From contig CAMLHI010000068.1 of the NCBI GenBank assembly GCA_946479705.1, positions 1-8,901 on the forward strand: DNA of 8,901 nt, read 5' to 3'. Position 1 is the stretch's first letter; the number at the start of each line of letters is the position of its first letter. Under the pieces are notes generated by a model. It saw nothing but the letters and a program-made list of their open reading frames with translations. It searched no databases and was not told the DNA's origin. Positions 1 to 7,195 of the stretch are shown piece after piece. Origin of the DNA: an uncultured Oxalobacteraceae bacterium. GTDB taxonomy: Bacteria > Pseudomonadota > Gammaproteobacteria > Burkholderiales > Burkholderiaceae. A program made the translations under genes and the position numbers.

Positions 1-60
1 CGCCAGCGCTTCGGCGTCATCGTCGTCATTGTCCGATTCTTTGACAAAGGCTTTGTTCAT
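1..60 (-). CDS. greB: Transcription elongation factor GreB, N-terminal fragment (cut by window edge)
   Basis: Only the first 20 codons are inside the window; the gene runs off the left edge. The peptide begins MNKAFVKESDNDDDD and continues with an acidic, alanine-rich stretch. This matches my memory of the N-terminal extension of beta-proteobacterial GreB, an acidic leader before the coiled-coil domain; E. coli GreB lacks it. GreB binds the secondary channel of RNA polymerase and stimulates cleavage of backtracked transcripts. The ATG at 60 is the first usable start and has no clear Shine-Dalgarno sequence. It is divergent from the membrane-protein gene at 162. The identification depends on a short peptide; the coiled-coil and C-terminal FKBP-like domains are outside the window. 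Confidence 0.6.
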   Translation of the reverse strand, partial: MNKAFVKESDNDDDDAEALA

Positions 61-66
61 CAGGGT

Positions 67-96
67 ATTGTAACGGCTTGGCGGCGGCGTTGTCCC
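67..96 (-). promoter_or_regulatory. Possible sigma70 promoter of greB
   Basis: On the minus strand there is a -10-like TACAAT (72 to 67) and a -35-like GGGACA (96 to 91, four of six consensus positions) separated by 18 bases. The -10 ends only six bases before the greB ATG, so transcription would start at or next to the start codon. This is a pattern match only. The rest of the 61-161 divergent gap shows no convincing promoter for the plus-strand gene. Confidence 0.3.
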
Positions 97-161
97 TTTG
101 ATACACCGGCACCGCCCCGCCGCGCGAAAATGTATCGCTTGACAAAAAAGAACGGAGACGG

Positions 162-764
162 ATGACCCGACCTGCCAAATGGCGCAGCAAGCTGCTGGCG
201 CCCCTGATCTATCTTGCCGCCATCATTTTGCTGTTCGAGGAATGGTGCTGGGACATCGGCCTGCGCCTGATCCGCTTCATTGCCAGCTGGCCGCCCCTGC
301 ATGCGCTGGAAAAGCGCATCGTGCGCCTGTCGCCCTACGCGGCCCTGGCCGCCTTCGTGCTGCCGGCCATCCTGCTGTTTCCGGTCAAGGTGCTGGCCCT
401 GATCGCCATTGCCAGCGGCCACACCTTTTCCGGCGTGGCCGTGATCCTGGCCGCCAAGATCGGCGGCGCGGCCGTGGTGGCGCGCCTGTACAGCCTGACC
501 CGCCCCACCCTGCTCTCGCTGCCCTGGTTCGCGCGCTGGCACGACGCCTTCATGGCCCTCAAGGAGCGCTGGATCGCGCGCCTGAAAGCCACGCGCGCGT
601 GGCGCCGCACCAGCATGCTGTCGGCCCTGATGCGCGCGGCCCTGCGCGAGCTGCGCGCGCGCCTGCGCCCGGCCCACCCCTTCGGCAGCCGCCGCAGCCA
701 CCGCCTGGCGCGCCTGCTCAAACGCTTCCGCGCACTGTGGCGCGCGCGCCGCCGCCCGCGCTGA
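162..764 (+). CDS. Small membrane protein with three hydrophobic segments and an arginine-rich C-terminal tail
   Basis: I do not recognise a named family. The 200-residue product has hydrophobic segments at about residues 11-28, 59-85 and 87-110, the last two forming a likely hairpin. From residue 136 to the end it is strongly basic: 21 of 65 residues are arginine, with tryptophans and leucines spaced in an amphipathic-helix style. By the positive-inside rule the tail should be cytoplasmic. The ATG at 162 has GGAG four bases upstream (154-157). The gene lies 64 bases before the histidine kinase gene on the same strand, so co-transcription is possible, but nothing in the sequence ties their functions. 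The long reading frames on the opposite strand here are GC-driven shadows; the transmembrane pattern supports this strand. Confidence 0.75.
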   Translation: MTRPAKWRSKLLAPLIYLAAIILLFEEWCWDIGLRLIRFIASWPPLHALEKRIVRLSPYAALAAFVLPAILLFPVKVLALIAIASGHTFSGVAVILAAKIGGAAVVARLYSLTRPTLLSLPWFARWHDAFMALKERWIARLKATRAWRRTSMLSALMRAALRELRARLRPAHPFGSRRSHRLARLLKRFRALWRARRRPR

Positions 765-828
765 ATGCCTGTTGGGACCGGCTCATTTGCCGTATCATTC
801 CCACCATCCATGCCACCTGCGAAACACC

Positions 829-1911
829 ATGAGTCCAGCCCCGCCCAGTCTTGCCGATGTCGTGCAAGCCTTCGTCAGCAACACCCCGGGCCTGGTCTAC
901 CAGTTCGTGCTGCACGCGGACGGCAGCGTGGCCTTTCCCTACCTGAGCGAAGGCTGCGCCGCCCTGCTGGGCCTGTCCGCGGCCGAGCTGCATGCCGCGC
1001 CGCAGCGCTTCCTCGCCCTGATCGTCGAAGAAGACCGCCAGTCCTACCTGGATTCGATGCACGACTCGGCGCGCGCGCTGGCCAGCTGGAACTGGGAAGG
1101 CCAGATCGCCATCGCCGAATGGAACGACACCAAGTGGATCAACCTGCGCTCGACCCCGCGCGCGCTGGGCGACGCGGTGCAGTGGGAAGGCATCATGACC
1201 AACATCACCGCCAGCAAACTCGAGCAGCAGGAAGTGCTGCGCTCGCGCGCCCGCCTGGCCGAGCTGACCGCCCACATCGAAAACGTCAAGGAACAGGAAC
1301 GCACCCGCATCGCGCGCGAAATCCACGATGACCTGGGCGGCAACCTCACCGCCATCAAGATGGCCCTGGCCATGCTGGTCAAGCGCCTGCCGCCCGACCA
1401 GCCGCAGCTGGCCGACAAGGCCGCCTACGTCGACGCCCTGGTCGACCGCAGCATCGAATCGGTGCACCGCATCTCGCTCGACCTGCGCCCCTCGATGCTG
1501 GACCTGGGCATCGTGCCGGCGCTCGAATGGCAGGCGCGCGAATTCGAAAAGCAGATGGGCATCGCCTGCGGTTTCTCCTCGGACGAGGCCGACATCGACC
1601 TGCCCGGCGACCACGCCACCGCGCTGTTCCGAATCTTTCAGGAAGCGCTGACCAATATCGCCAAGCACGCCCGCGCCAGCCGGGTGGCGGTGCATTTGCG
1701 CCGCCACGACGGCCGCCTGTGCCTGTCGATCGCCGACAACGGCAGCGGCGTGGCCCCGGCCGACCGCCGCAAACCGCACTCCTTCGGCCTGCGCGGCATG
1801 AACGAACGCGCCGCCGCGCTGGGCGGCACCATGACCTTGTCGCCAGCCGACGGGGGTGGCACGATAGTGACCATCGACATCAGGCTCGACAGCAAACCCC
1901 AAGAACAATGA
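829..1911 (+). CDS. Soluble PAS-domain sensor histidine kinase (HisKA_3/NarX-DesK type)
   Basis: The 360-residue protein has no transmembrane segment, so it should sense a cytoplasmic or diffusible signal. An N-terminal PAS-like domain covers about residues 12-130, ending in the usual 'TNITASK' exit. A short helix leads to the HisKA_3 dimerisation domain, with phospho-acceptor H166 in REIHDDLGG, and to the helix containing LRPSMLDLGIVPAL. The HATPase domain shows the N box (QEALTN, N276), the G1 box DNGSG (303-307) and a glycine-rich GLRGMNER...LGG (320-333). I chose ATG 829; a TTG at 772 is in frame, but the added 19 residues (rich in His and Pro) look untranslated. Neither start has a good Shine-Dalgarno sequence. 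A TATCAT at 793-798 could be a -10 box. The stop overlaps the regulator start. The residue at H+5, usually Gln or His for phosphatase activity, is Gly. The signal is unknown. Confidence 0.93.
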   Translation: MSPAPPSLADVVQAFVSNTPGLVYQFVLHADGSVAFPYLSEGCAALLGLSAAELHAAPQRFLALIVEEDRQSYLDSMHDSARALASWNWEGQIAIAEWNDTKWINLRSTPRALGDAVQWEGIMTNITASKLEQQEVLRSRARLAELTAHIENVKEQERTRIAREIHDDLGGNLTAIKMALAMLVKRLPPDQPQLADKAAYVDALVDRSIESVHRISLDLRPSMLDLGIVPALEWQAREFEKQMGIACGFSSDEADIDLPGDHATALFRIFQEALTNIAKHARASRVAVHLRRHDGRLCLSIADNGSGVAPADRRKPHSFGLRGMNERAAALGGTMTLSPADGGGTIVTIDIRLDSKPQEQ

Positions 1912-2555
1912 CCGACAAAGCCACCATCCGCGTTTTTATCGCCGACGACCACGCCATCGTGCGCGAAGGCCTCAAGCAAATCCTGGGCGACTCGCCCGAC
2001 ATCATCGTCGCCGGCGAGGCCGAAAACGGGGTCGATGCCATCAAGCTGTTCCGTAAATCCAAATGCCACGTCATGCTGCTCGACATTTCCCTGCCCGACA
2101 AGAGCGGCATCGAGGTGCTCAAGCAGGTCAAGAAGGAGCGTCCCGAGACGGCCGTGCTGATGCTGTCGATGCACCGCGAAGACCAGTACGCGATCCGCTC
2201 CCTGAAAGCCGGCGCGGCCGGCTACCTGACCAAGCAAAGCGCGCCCAGGGAACTGGTCACGGCGATCCGCCAGGTCGCCACCGGGCAAAAATACGTCAGC
2301 GCCGCGCTGGCCCAGGAACTGGCCGCCGCCGTCGGCGAAGACCACGAAGCGGCCCTGCACGATACCCTTTCCGACCGCGAATACCAGACCCTGACCATGA
2401 TCGCCTCGGGCAAGACGGTGTCGGACATCGCGCGCGAACTGTCGCTCTCGGTCAAGACCATCAGCGAATACCGCGCCCGCCTGCTGGTGAAGATGAAGCT
2501 CAAGAACAGTGCCGAACTGACCCATTACGCGATCAAGAACCAGCTGATCGAATGA
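1908..2555 (+). CDS. NarL/FixJ-type response regulator (receiver plus LuxR-type HTH)
   Basis: The 215-residue protein is the expected partner of the upstream kinase. The receiver domain (about 5-125) has the acidic pair D13-D14, phospho-acceptor D59 in MLLDIS, the switch residue S87 and the conserved K109 in YLTK, so it should be phosphorylatable. A linker leads to a LuxR/NarL helix-turn-helix at about 153-209 (LSDREYQTL...), with the recognition helix near SVKTISEYRARLLVKM. The ATG at 1908 overlaps the kinase TGA in an ATGA arrangement, which indicates translational coupling and one transcript. It probably activates transcription as a dimer after phosphorylation. Target genes are not visible. 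The longer open frame upstream of 1908 is an artefact of reading through the kinase gene in another frame. Confidence 0.95.
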   Translation: MTDKATIRVFIADDHAIVREGLKQILGDSPDIIVAGEAENGVDAIKLFRKSKCHVMLLDISLPDKSGIEVLKQVKKERPETAVLMLSMHREDQYAIRSLKAGAAGYLTKQSAPRELVTAIRQVATGQKYVSAALAQELAAAVGEDHEAALHDTLSDREYQTLTMIASGKTVSDIARELSLSVKTISEYRARLLVKMKLKNSAELTHYAIKNQLIE

Positions 2556-2561
2556 CACCAT

Positions 2562-2597
2562 TTAATGCCAAAAAGTAAGATGCTTTTTCGGCCTTAA
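2562..2597 (+). terminator. Imperfect hairpin after the two-component operon
   Basis: Arms TTAA, GCC and AAAAAG (2562-2575) pair with CTTTTT, GGC and TTAA (2583-2597), with one mismatch and one bulge and a seven-base loop. It begins seven bases after the response regulator stop. There is no T tract directly after it on the plus strand, and the inner stem is AT-rich, so it may be a weak terminator or an RNA-stabilising structure. Confidence 0.3.
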
Positions 2598-2611
2598 TCG
2601 GCTCATGGCAG

Positions 2612-2640
2612 AAAACAAATCCGATTATCATTCGTATAAT
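2612..2640 (+). promoter_or_regulatory. Likely sigma70 promoter of the diguanylate cyclase gene
   Basis: A perfect -10 hexamer TATAAT lies at 2635-2640 in an AT-richer gap. At 17-base spacing the -35 position (2612-2617) reads AAAACA, which keeps only the ACA half of the consensus, so an activator may be needed. The predicted start near 2647 leaves a leader of about 25 bases that holds a GAGGGA Shine-Dalgarno-like sequence (2654-2659) before ATG 2672. Confidence 0.5.
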
Positions 2641-2671
2641 CAAGCGACCATTCGAGGGATTTGATTTCAGC

Positions 2672-4252
2672 ATGGCTACCCCACCGACCACCCCAACCGG
2701 CCAGAATCCGGCCGACATTGCCCGCGAAGCCTTCCGGCGGCTGGCCTCGCGCCGCATCGCGCCGACGCCCTCGGCCTACCGCGATATCTACAACGAAATT
2801 GCCGGCATCGACGACGCGGCGGCGGCCACGGCCGCGCCCGACGACGGCGCCGAGAACGTGCTGAGCGGCTTTGCCACCCGCCTGGCCGACACGCCGGGCG
2901 ACCTGGCCGATTTCGGGCGCCGTTTCAACCGCGCCGTCAAGACCCGCGACTGGGACGGCTATGCACGCAGCCTGTCGCAGCTGGTGGAAAAGCATTTCCG
3001 CAAGAGCGCGGCGGCGGGCGGCATCGAACTGGCCATGCTGAGCGAAGGGGCCGAATCGAAGCAATTGCGCGACCTGCTCAGCCGCACCCTGACCTTCGCG
3101 GTGGCCTCGCTGCTGTCCGGTTCGCCCACCCTGGTCACGGAAGCCGAATCGCTGGGCGCGGCCGTCAAGGGCGCCCACACCGAAGACGCCCTCAACGAAA
3201 TCGCGCTGCGCCTCAAGCAGCTGTGCTACCAGATCGAAATCAAGGGCGGCGACGTGGCGGAGCAGCAGGAATTGCTGCTGCGGCTATTTAAGCTGCTGCT
3301 GGAAAACGTCAGCGAATTGCTGGACGACGACAGCTGGCTGCGCGGCCAGATCGACGCGGTGCAGGAATTGATTGCCGGCCCGCTCGACCAGCGCGCGCTG
3401 GAAGACGCCACCCGCAGCCTGAAGGAAGTGATCTACAAGCAGAGCCAGCTCAGGCACAGCCTGTCGGACGTGAAACTGACGGTCAAGAACATGATGATGA
3501 CCTTCATCGACCGCCTCAGTTCGGTGGCCACCACCACCGGCGACTTCCACGAAAAGATCGGCGGCTTTTCGGAAAAGATCAGCCATGCCCAGAACATCAT
3601 CGAGCTCAACACGATCCTCGACGAGGTGCTGCGCGAAACCCGCATTGTCCAGACCGAAGCGCTCAAGTCGCGCGACCGCATGATCCAGGCGCGCCAGGAA
3701 GTGCAGGAAGCCGAGCAGCGCATTCACTCGCTGGAAGCGAAGCTGCAGCATATGAGCGAGCTGGTGCGCGAAGACCAGCTTACCGGCAGCTTGAACCGGC
3801 GCGGGCTGGACGATGTGTTCGAGCGCGAAACCGCGCGCTCTGACCGGCGCGGCACGCCCTTGTGCGTCGCCATCCTCGACCTGGACGACTTCAAGCGCCT
3901 CAACGACACCCACGGCCATCTGGCCGGCGACGCGGCCCTCAAGCATCTGGTCAAGATCGTCAAGGAAACGATCCGTTCGATGGACGTGATCGCCCGCTTC
4001 GGCGGCGAGGAATTCGTCATCCTGCTGCCGGAAACCAGCGTGGAAGCGGCGTTCCAGACCATGACACGGCTGCAGCGCGAACTGACCAAGCATTTCTTCA
4101 TGCACGAGAACGAAAAACTTTTGATTACCTTCTCGGCCGGGGTGGCGCTGCGCGTGCCCAATGAAGCCCAGGCCAGCCTGATCGGCCGCGCCGACAAGGC
4201 CATGTACCAGGCTAAGCAGAGCGGCAAGAACCGCGTGGTGATTGCCGAGTAG
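2672..4252 (+). CDS. Soluble diguanylate cyclase with long helical N-terminal region and C-terminal GGDEF domain
   Basis: The 526-residue protein should make cyclic di-GMP from two GTP. The catalytic domain occupies about residues 366-526: DQLTGSLNRRGL (368-379), DLDDFKRLND with metal-ligand D403, HLAGD (416-420), the signature GGEEF (444-448), SAGVA (488-492) and ADKAMYQAKQSGKN near the end. An RxxD motif (R435-D438) lies exactly five residues before the signature and is the canonical product-inhibition site. Residues 1-365 have no membrane span. They start with a PTPSAYRDIY element resembling one seen at the N-terminus of many soluble proteobacterial cyclases, then are almost entirely helical, with heptad-rich coiled coil at about 320-365 that could dimerise the GGDEF domains. 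No PAS, GAF or receiver domain is seen. The gene follows the response regulator after 116 bases with its own likely promoter. Activity is well supported; the input is unknown. Confidence 0.93.
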   Translation: MATPPTTPTGQNPADIAREAFRRLASRRIAPTPSAYRDIYNEIAGIDDAAAATAAPDDGAENVLSGFATRLADTPGDLADFGRRFNRAVKTRDWDGYARSLSQLVEKHFRKSAAAGGIELAMLSEGAESKQLRDLLSRTLTFAVASLLSGSPTLVTEAESLGAAVKGAHTEDALNEIALRLKQLCYQIEIKGGDVAEQQELLLRLFKLLLENVSELLDDDSWLRGQIDAVQELIAGPLDQRALEDATRSLKEVIYKQSQLRHSLSDVKLTVKNMMMTFIDRLSSVATTTGDFHEKIGGFSEKISHAQNIIELNTILDEVLRETRIVQTEALKSRDRMIQARQEVQEAEQRIHSLEAKLQHMSELVREDQLTGSLNRRGLDDVFERETARSDRRGTPLCVAILDLDDFKRLNDTHGHLAGDAALKHLVKIVKETIRSMDVIARFGGEEFVILLPETSVEAAFQTMTRLQRELTKHFFMHENEKLLITFSAGVALRVPNEAQASLIGRADKAMYQAKQSGKNRVVIAE

Positions 4253-4254
4253 CG

Positions 4255-4279
4255 CCGGTTCGCCTGGGTCAGGCGCCGG
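4255..4279. terminator. GC hairpin at the convergent gene junction
   Basis: CCGG and CGCCT (4255-4265) pair with AGGCG and CCGG (4271-4279) around a five-base loop, with a two-base TT bulge. It starts two bases after the cyclase stop and runs into the last codons of the lipase gene. It could slow polymerase from either side, but no T tract follows on either strand, so it is only a candidate. Confidence 0.25.
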
Positions 4280-6425
4280 GGGCGGTCGCTCCGTCGAGTG
4301 CCGCGATCGCTGTCGCATCGCGCGCGCTATCGCTTGCGCTGCCACCTTGGGAAATCAGGATGCTGTCGCCGCCGGCATAGACTTTTCGGTAACGCAGGTA
4401 GCCCGCGCGCACGAAATAGCTGAACGGTTCGCGCCCATCAGTAATCATGCGGGGCAGGCGCTTCGTTCGCAAGAACTCGTCAATGGCGCCGCGCTGTGCA
4501 CTTGAAAAACCGTCGCTGATCGGATGGAACTGCATAGGCAGCGAGCTAAGCCTGTCGGTCCCTCGCTGAGCTGCCTGCTGGTTCATTCGGGCGATGCGAT
4601 CTGCTTCTCGGTCGTTATACGCCTTGAGACGCTGGCGCCGCTCGGCCGCAATCTTCAATTCCTCAAGCGCTTCCGCTTCATTATCCTTCCCAGCCACCTT
4701 GAACCAGGCGCGCGAATCGTGGACGTAGCTATCGAAAAATTCCGTGACTGCAGTGGGCGGAACGGTCGTTTTCTTCCACCATGTGGCGATCTCCTCCCAT
4801 TCGCCGGCGTGGGAATCGTTGTAACCGAGCGGCTGCTCTTTTGGCTGAAACCCGGCCCCTTTGGCAAGCAGCCATTGTTCGAACTCGGCGATTTCCTTGT
4901 CAAATTCCAGATTGGCACTATGCAGATCGTTTTGATCGAAGGTGCTGGCGCGAAGAAAGCTGTTCGTGCGTTCAAGGGGCGCAGTGCCGTTCGCACGCCG
5001 GGCTACGCGCCATTCGATGCACAGGCGCTGCTGTTCGCGCATGATTGCCGCCAGGGGCCCGGTCTTGACCTTGCTGCAGGCCAGGTAGCCGTTCATCGCC
5101 GTGATCGTAGCGGGGTCAATCTTGAATCGGCTTTTCGCGACCGCACTGGCGAATTCCAGCTTCAGCGGTACGCCAGCCAGCCTGGCCATCTTGTACATGT
5201 AGATAAGCGGTACGCGCGACATCATGTCGGTCCCATCGGGATCGGTTCCCCGGCCCTGTTCGGTCGGTGCATAGCCCCCGCCAAGGTCCGAGTGCACGCC
5301 TGGAACGACGACTTCATCGCAATTTTCTGGCAGGGCCGTGCCATGCGATATCGAATCGAGCGGGAAGCTTCGCCGCACTTCGTGTGCCGCGACGAGGTGC
5401 ACACAGCGGATACCGTGTTGGATCCTCAATGAATCCTCGGCGTCGGCCCAGGCTCCATGTCCATCCCAGGCGCCCCCGATGCTGTTGCCTAAGGTATTGC
5501 CAACGCCAACGGATGCCACCGTATCGAACAATCCCAGAAAGTCGAAGTGCACCTGGAAGCCGCCCAGGGTCAGCGCTGCCGGTTCGCCGCGCAACTCGGC
5601 GTCCAGACCGCAGAGCGAATGAAGCCAATTCGTAAATGCACGGGCTTCGGTGGCGCCTCGCGAGAAGCCAAAGATCGAGACATAGATATTCCTGACAATC
5701 CCGGGATCGATCTTCTTGGGCTTGCCGGTTTTCGGGTCCACCCAGTGATTCGACACATTCGCGTGCAGGCGCTTCAAGAGCTTCGCAAAGGCGTCACGCG
5801 TACTGTTGTCAATGGCACTTCCTTCCAGCCACCGTGAGGTGCGAGGCTGCATGTATTGCCTTTGGTGCGCAGAGATGACCAGCCTGTTCGCCAGATTCTG
5901 CGCCTCGGCGGAACTGATCAGTGGCTGTTTCAGGAAGAATCGATGCACGTTATTGATAGCCTGAATCAAAGCCCATGCAATGCGCTGCTCTCCCTGCGCG
6001 CCTAAGGCAGCGCCACGTTTCTGTTCGTACCCTTCGCCTGAATCGCCGACTTGGCTAAACTTCGTGGCTACTCCGGGAACATACACGCGAAAGTAGTTGG
6101 AATACTTTGTGGGATTGTATTGCCATTCTGCACTGGCCGGCAGTACGGCCGGAACGCTTTGACCGGGATAGCAATCGTATAAACGCGCAACATTCGAATG
6201 ATTTTTGGCGGCTTCCGCATCTATATAGCTATTCTTTGTTCCGTCGAAGAAGAATCCAAAAAATAGATTCGTGTCACATGATCGTTTAACATCGCGCGCA
6301 TGCCATTGGCTTCGAATTTCAGATTTCCTTTCAATCTCCTTTCGCTCATCTTCCCTGAATAATTTCGAAACATCGGCCGCCTCCGCAAATTCTATCGGGA
6401 CGCTCGGCATCAACGTAGCAGTCAT
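4269..6425 (-). CDS. T6SS lipase effector, DUF2235 / Tle1-type alpha/beta hydrolase
   Basis: The 718-residue protein has the marks of DUF2235, the family of T6SS phospholipase effectors called Tle1, which hydrolyse membrane phospholipids of rival bacteria from the periplasmic side. FFFDGTKNS (58-66) is the family's N-terminal signature. The nucleophile elbow GFSRG (253-257) supplies S255. LFDTVASVG (299-307) supplies likely acid D301. The catalytic His is probably H378 in GVHSDLGGGY; H569 in YVHDSRAWF is a second candidate. No signal peptide or transmembrane helix is seen, as expected for a protein loaded on a VgrG spike. Residues about 450-718, including a charged helix at 580-620, are not recognised and may serve adaptor or membrane docking. 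The ATG at 6425 overlaps the lipoprotein stop, with AAAGG nearby, so the two are translationally coupled. Base composition is AT-rich at the 5' end and richer in GC toward the 3' end. Phospholipase specificity (A1 or A2) cannot be read from sequence. Confidence 0.88.
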   Translation of the reverse strand: MTATLMPSVPIEFAEAADVSKLFREDERKEIERKSEIRSQWHARDVKRSCDTNLFFGFFFDGTKNSYIDAEAAKNHSNVARLYDCYPGQSVPAVLPASAEWQYNPTKYSNYFRVYVPGVATKFSQVGDSGEGYEQKRGAALGAQGEQRIAWALIQAINNVHRFFLKQPLISSAEAQNLANRLVISAHQRQYMQPRTSRWLEGSAIDNSTRDAFAKLLKRLHANVSNHWVDPKTGKPKKIDPGIVRNIYVSIFGFSRGATEARAFTNWLHSLCGLDAELRGEPAALTLGGFQVHFDFLGLFDTVASVGVGNTLGNSIGGAWDGHGAWADAEDSLRIQHGIRCVHLVAAHEVRRSFPLDSISHGTALPENCDEVVVPGVHSDLGGGYAPTEQGRGTDPDGTDMMSRVPLIYMYKMARLAGVPLKLEFASAVAKSRFKIDPATITAMNGYLACSKVKTGPLAAIMREQQRLCIEWRVARRANGTAPLERTNSFLRASTFDQNDLHSANLEFDKEIAEFEQWLLAKGAGFQPKEQPLGYNDSHAGEWEEIATWWKKTTVPPTAVTEFFDSYVHDSRAWFKVAGKDNEAEALEELKIAAERRQRLKAYNDREADRIARMNQQAAQRGTDRLSSLPMQFHPISDGFSSAQRGAIDEFLRTKRLPRMITDGREPFSYFVRAGYLRYRKVYAGGDSILISQGGSASDSARDATAIAALDGATAPGA

Positions 6426-7183
6426 GGTCGACCTTTCAATTCTTCTTCAAGGACAAGCTGTGTGCGGGCAAGCGACTTACGTAGATCAGTCTCGATATAG
6501 GTCAGATATTTCGGGTCTTGAGGCCCAGAAAACCCTTTTAGTTCCTCTGGATTATATTGCGCACTACTCTCCCATAATTCCTTCGCTGTCCCCGACGAGT
6601 CGTCACGCAAACGCTGCAAGTACGATTGATACAGATCGACGTTATCTCGGGCTGCTTTCACTTCCAACTCCCACCGCTCCCTCATAAATGCCAATGAAGG
6701 CTTGGGCCACCCTTTGGGTTTACCCGGCCACGCTGGATGATCAGGCTGAAAATCACTTCCAACAATTGTTAAGGAATCGATGTCGCTTCGCAACACCCAT
6801 AGTTCAACAGGTTTTCCGGGCGGGTAAAATGGGATATCTAGGGTATCGGTCTTTTTAAATTCCTTCAATTCATCGCCTTTTGACTTACTTAACCAATACG
6901 CCCACTTAACCGCGACCTTTAATCCAGGTCGCCATTTTTTTGGAAGCATGTAGCAGCACATGATGCCACCAGCGGAAAAAGGTTCTATCAGCTCACCGCC
7001 GGCGCGGTTCACCTTATTCTGTGGATCGGACATCACATAGCTAAATGCGCTGTCCTCATAATTTACACCGTGAATATTCACAGGAATCTCGTTTTTGCCA
7101 CAGGCGCAAAGCGCTTGAAAGCACGCGAGCAAAAGGATCATCCACCGCAAAGAACGCCAACCCAAGTCCGAAAATCCATTCAT
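6422..7183 (-). CDS. DUF3304-type lipoprotein, probable immunity protein for the Tle1-type lipase
   Basis: The 253-residue product begins with a lipoprotein signal: basic residues to R13, hydrophobic 14-25, and lipobox LCAC with C28 as the lipidated residue. The next residue is Gly, not Asp, which favours the outer membrane, facing the periplasm. The mature part opens with VNIHGVNYEDSAFSYVM and has GGIMCCYMLPKKWRPG (72-87), which I associate with DUF3304; the C-terminal third is charged and helical. I chose ATG 7183 because GGAGGG lies six bases upstream. A longer frame from 7339 would overlap the adaptor gene by 91 bases and bury the signal peptide. Its place directly before the lipase, with a four-base overlap, and its periplasmic location fit an immunity protein that blocks the lipase. 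That role is inferred. The gene is AT-rich compared with its neighbours. Confidence 0.82.
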   Translation of the reverse strand: MNGFSDLGWRSLRWMILLLACFQALCACGKNEIPVNIHGVNYEDSAFSYVMSDPQNKVNRAGGELIEPFSAGGIMCCYMLPKKWRPGLKVAVKWAYWLSKSKGDELKEFKKTDTLDIPFYPPGKPVELWVLRSDIDSLTIVGSDFQPDHPAWPGKPKGWPKPSLAFMRERWELEVKAARDNVDLYQSYLQRLRDDSSGTAKELWESSAQYNPEELKGFSGPQDPKYLTYIETDLRKSLARTQLVLEEELKGRP

Positions 7184-7189
7184 ACAATT

Positions 7190-7195
7190 CCCTCC
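7190..7195 (-). promoter_or_regulatory. Strong Shine-Dalgarno deciding the lipoprotein start
   Basis: GGAGGG (7195 to 7190, minus strand) stands six bases before ATG 7183 and is the best ribosome binding site in this operon. It supports the short form of the lipoprotein, which places the signal peptide at the N-terminus. An independent strong site here would give the antidote high translation even if the upstream adaptor is poorly translated. Confidence 0.7.

Noticed and set aside
41..71. TTGACA (41-46) with TATTGT (66-71) as a plus-strand promoter for the membrane protein
   Set aside because: Spacing of 19 bases, a poor -10, and location inside greB make it weak; kept only as a remote possibility.
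772..828. TTG start giving 19 extra residues to the histidine kinase
   Set aside because: No Shine-Dalgarno sequence, rare start codon, and a His/Pro-rich extension unlike the domain that follows.
718..1908. Minus-strand open frame of 396 codons opposite the histidine kinase
   Set aside because: The composition (Gly, Gln, His, Val rich, no motif) is that of an antisense frame in GC-rich DNA; the plus strand encodes an unmistakable kinase.
3284..4345. Minus-strand open frame of 353 codons opposite the cyclase
   Set aside because: It overlaps the GGDEF coding sequence and the lipase 3' end in another frame, with no recognisable domain.
4524..5432. Plus-strand open frame of 302 codons opposite the lipase gene
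   Set aside because: It lies wholly within the DUF2235 gene, whose motifs are clear; its translation shows no family pattern and no ribosome site. It is a shadow frame.
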